DNA of 6,989 bases from CAZRHR01 sp964599915 (GTDB lineage: Bacteria > Bacteroidota > Bacteroidia > CAIKAF01): assembly GCA_964599915.1 (NCBI GenBank), contig CAZRHR010000100.1:1-6989 (forward strand). Direction: 5' to 3'. This document shows, piece after piece, positions 6,821 through 6,989 of this stretch. The stretch's first letter is position 1; each line of letters begins with the position of its first letter. The notes under the pieces were generated by a model. That model searched no databases, was not told the origin of the DNA, and saw only the letters and a program-made list of their open reading frames with translations. Position numbers and translations under genes: made by a program.

Positions 6821-6897
6821 AGCCAGCCCGGCTTGAGGGCGTATGAGATGGAAAAGAGTTGACTTCGCGAAGCGGCCAAAGAAGCAAATCCACCAAC

Positions 6898-6932
6898 CAA
6901 ATCCTGAACCACCGAAGTCACCATCGGAGTCG
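6898..6932 (+). repeat. 35-base direct repeat, copy 2
   Basis: Perfect second copy of the repeat at 6609-6643, in the same orientation. The two copies bracket a 254-base block holding the 21-base units and the 11-bp inverted repeat. The match ends sharply at 6932; to the left one mismatch at 6897 is followed by four more matching bases. Confidence 0.95.
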
Positions 6933-6961
6933 TTCCCTGATTCCGTAGCGTAGGAAGGGAA
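6933..6961. repeat. bulged hairpin near right edge
   Basis: TTCCC (6933-6937) and TTCC (6941-6944) pair with GGAA (6953-6956) and GGGAA (6957-6961), giving nine base pairs with a three-base bulge (TGA) and an eight-base loop. It begins at the base immediately after the second 35-base direct repeat. No T run follows, so a terminator role is unsupported. Confidence 0.6.
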
Positions 6962-6989
6962 GGCGTAAAGAAATGGCGAAGCCCTGGAG

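Larger units (their letters stand above)
6326..6989. other. repeat-rich intergenic region without a convincing gene
   Basis: No open frame here has both a plausible start and a protein-like sequence with recognisable motifs. The left part (6326-6544) contains a frame open in phase with the lipoprotein but without a start codon. From about 6600 to the right edge the sequence is dominated by direct repeats, 21-base units and inverted repeats that read through in several frames as low-complexity peptides. I see no tRNA cloverleaf, no rRNA and no GC hairpin followed by a T run. This tail probably marks the end of the operon and may hold a dispersed intergenic repeat element. Confidence 0.7.

Noticed and set aside
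6863..6872. Ten-base palindrome CTTCGCGAAG as an operator
   Set aside because: Short, single, inside a repeat-rich tail and not upstream of any gene; no basis for a binding-site call.
6582..6896. Reverse-strand 104-residue open frame with FGYAQ-type peptide repeats
   Set aside because: The peptide repeats are just the translation of the 21-base DNA units, and the frame also runs across the inverted repeat and parts of the direct repeats. Composition is not protein-like and there is no family resemblance.
6609..6932. CRISPR array
   Set aside because: Only two copies of the 35-base repeat with a 254-base interval, and the 21-base units are diverged and irregularly spaced; no cas genes.

Overview
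The window looks like part of a polysaccharide (capsule, O-antigen or exopolysaccharide) biosynthesis locus from a member of the Bacteroidota. Three things suggest that phylum. There are no clear Shine-Dalgarno sequences in front of the tightly packed genes. The enzyme sequences have a Bacteroidota feel, especially the WlbA-like and TviB-like proteins. The 3' tail carries dispersed intergenic repeats of a type I associate, from memory, with that phylum. No rRNA or marker gene is present, so genus is out of reach.

Positions 1-6325 form one forward-strand run of seven genes with almost no spacing. In order they are: the 3' part of UDP-glucose 6-dehydrogenase (ugd), UDP-glucuronate decarboxylase (uxs), a WlbB/WbpD-type left-handed beta-helix N-acetyltransferase, a WlbA-type Gfo/Idh/MocA dehydrogenase, a TviB/WbpO-type UDP-HexNAc 6-dehydrogenase, dTDP-glucose 4,6-dehydratase (rmlB), and a small putative lipoprotein of unknown function. 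Junctions are a 4-base gap, two ATGA overlaps, a 14-base overlap, a 5-base gap and a 26-base overlap, so a single transcript with coupled translation is likely.

The six enzymes supply three activated-sugar routes. Ugd and Uxs give UDP-glucose to UDP-glucuronate to UDP-xylose. TviB-like, WlbA-like and WlbB-like proteins give UDP-HexNAc to UDP-HexNAcA, then the 3-keto sugar, then a 3-acetamido uronic acid. RmlB gives dTDP-4-keto-6-deoxyglucose. The second route lacks its 3-aminotransferase (WlbC/WbpE) here, and the third lacks any finishing enzyme. No glycosyltransferase, flippase or polymerase is visible, so the cluster probably continues upstream of position 1 or elsewhere.

Positions 6326-6989 hold no convincing gene. 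The stretch is repeat-rich: a perfect 35-base direct repeat 289 bases apart, three copies of a 21-base unit, a perfect 11-bp inverted repeat, and a hairpin near the right edge. One curiosity is that the lipoprotein frame stays open for 72 codons beyond its TAG stop. I see no defence, mobile or otherwise clearly novel system. The points most worth checking are the enzyme pairing in the 3-acetamido route, the orphan lipoprotein with its post-stop extension, and the repeat block.
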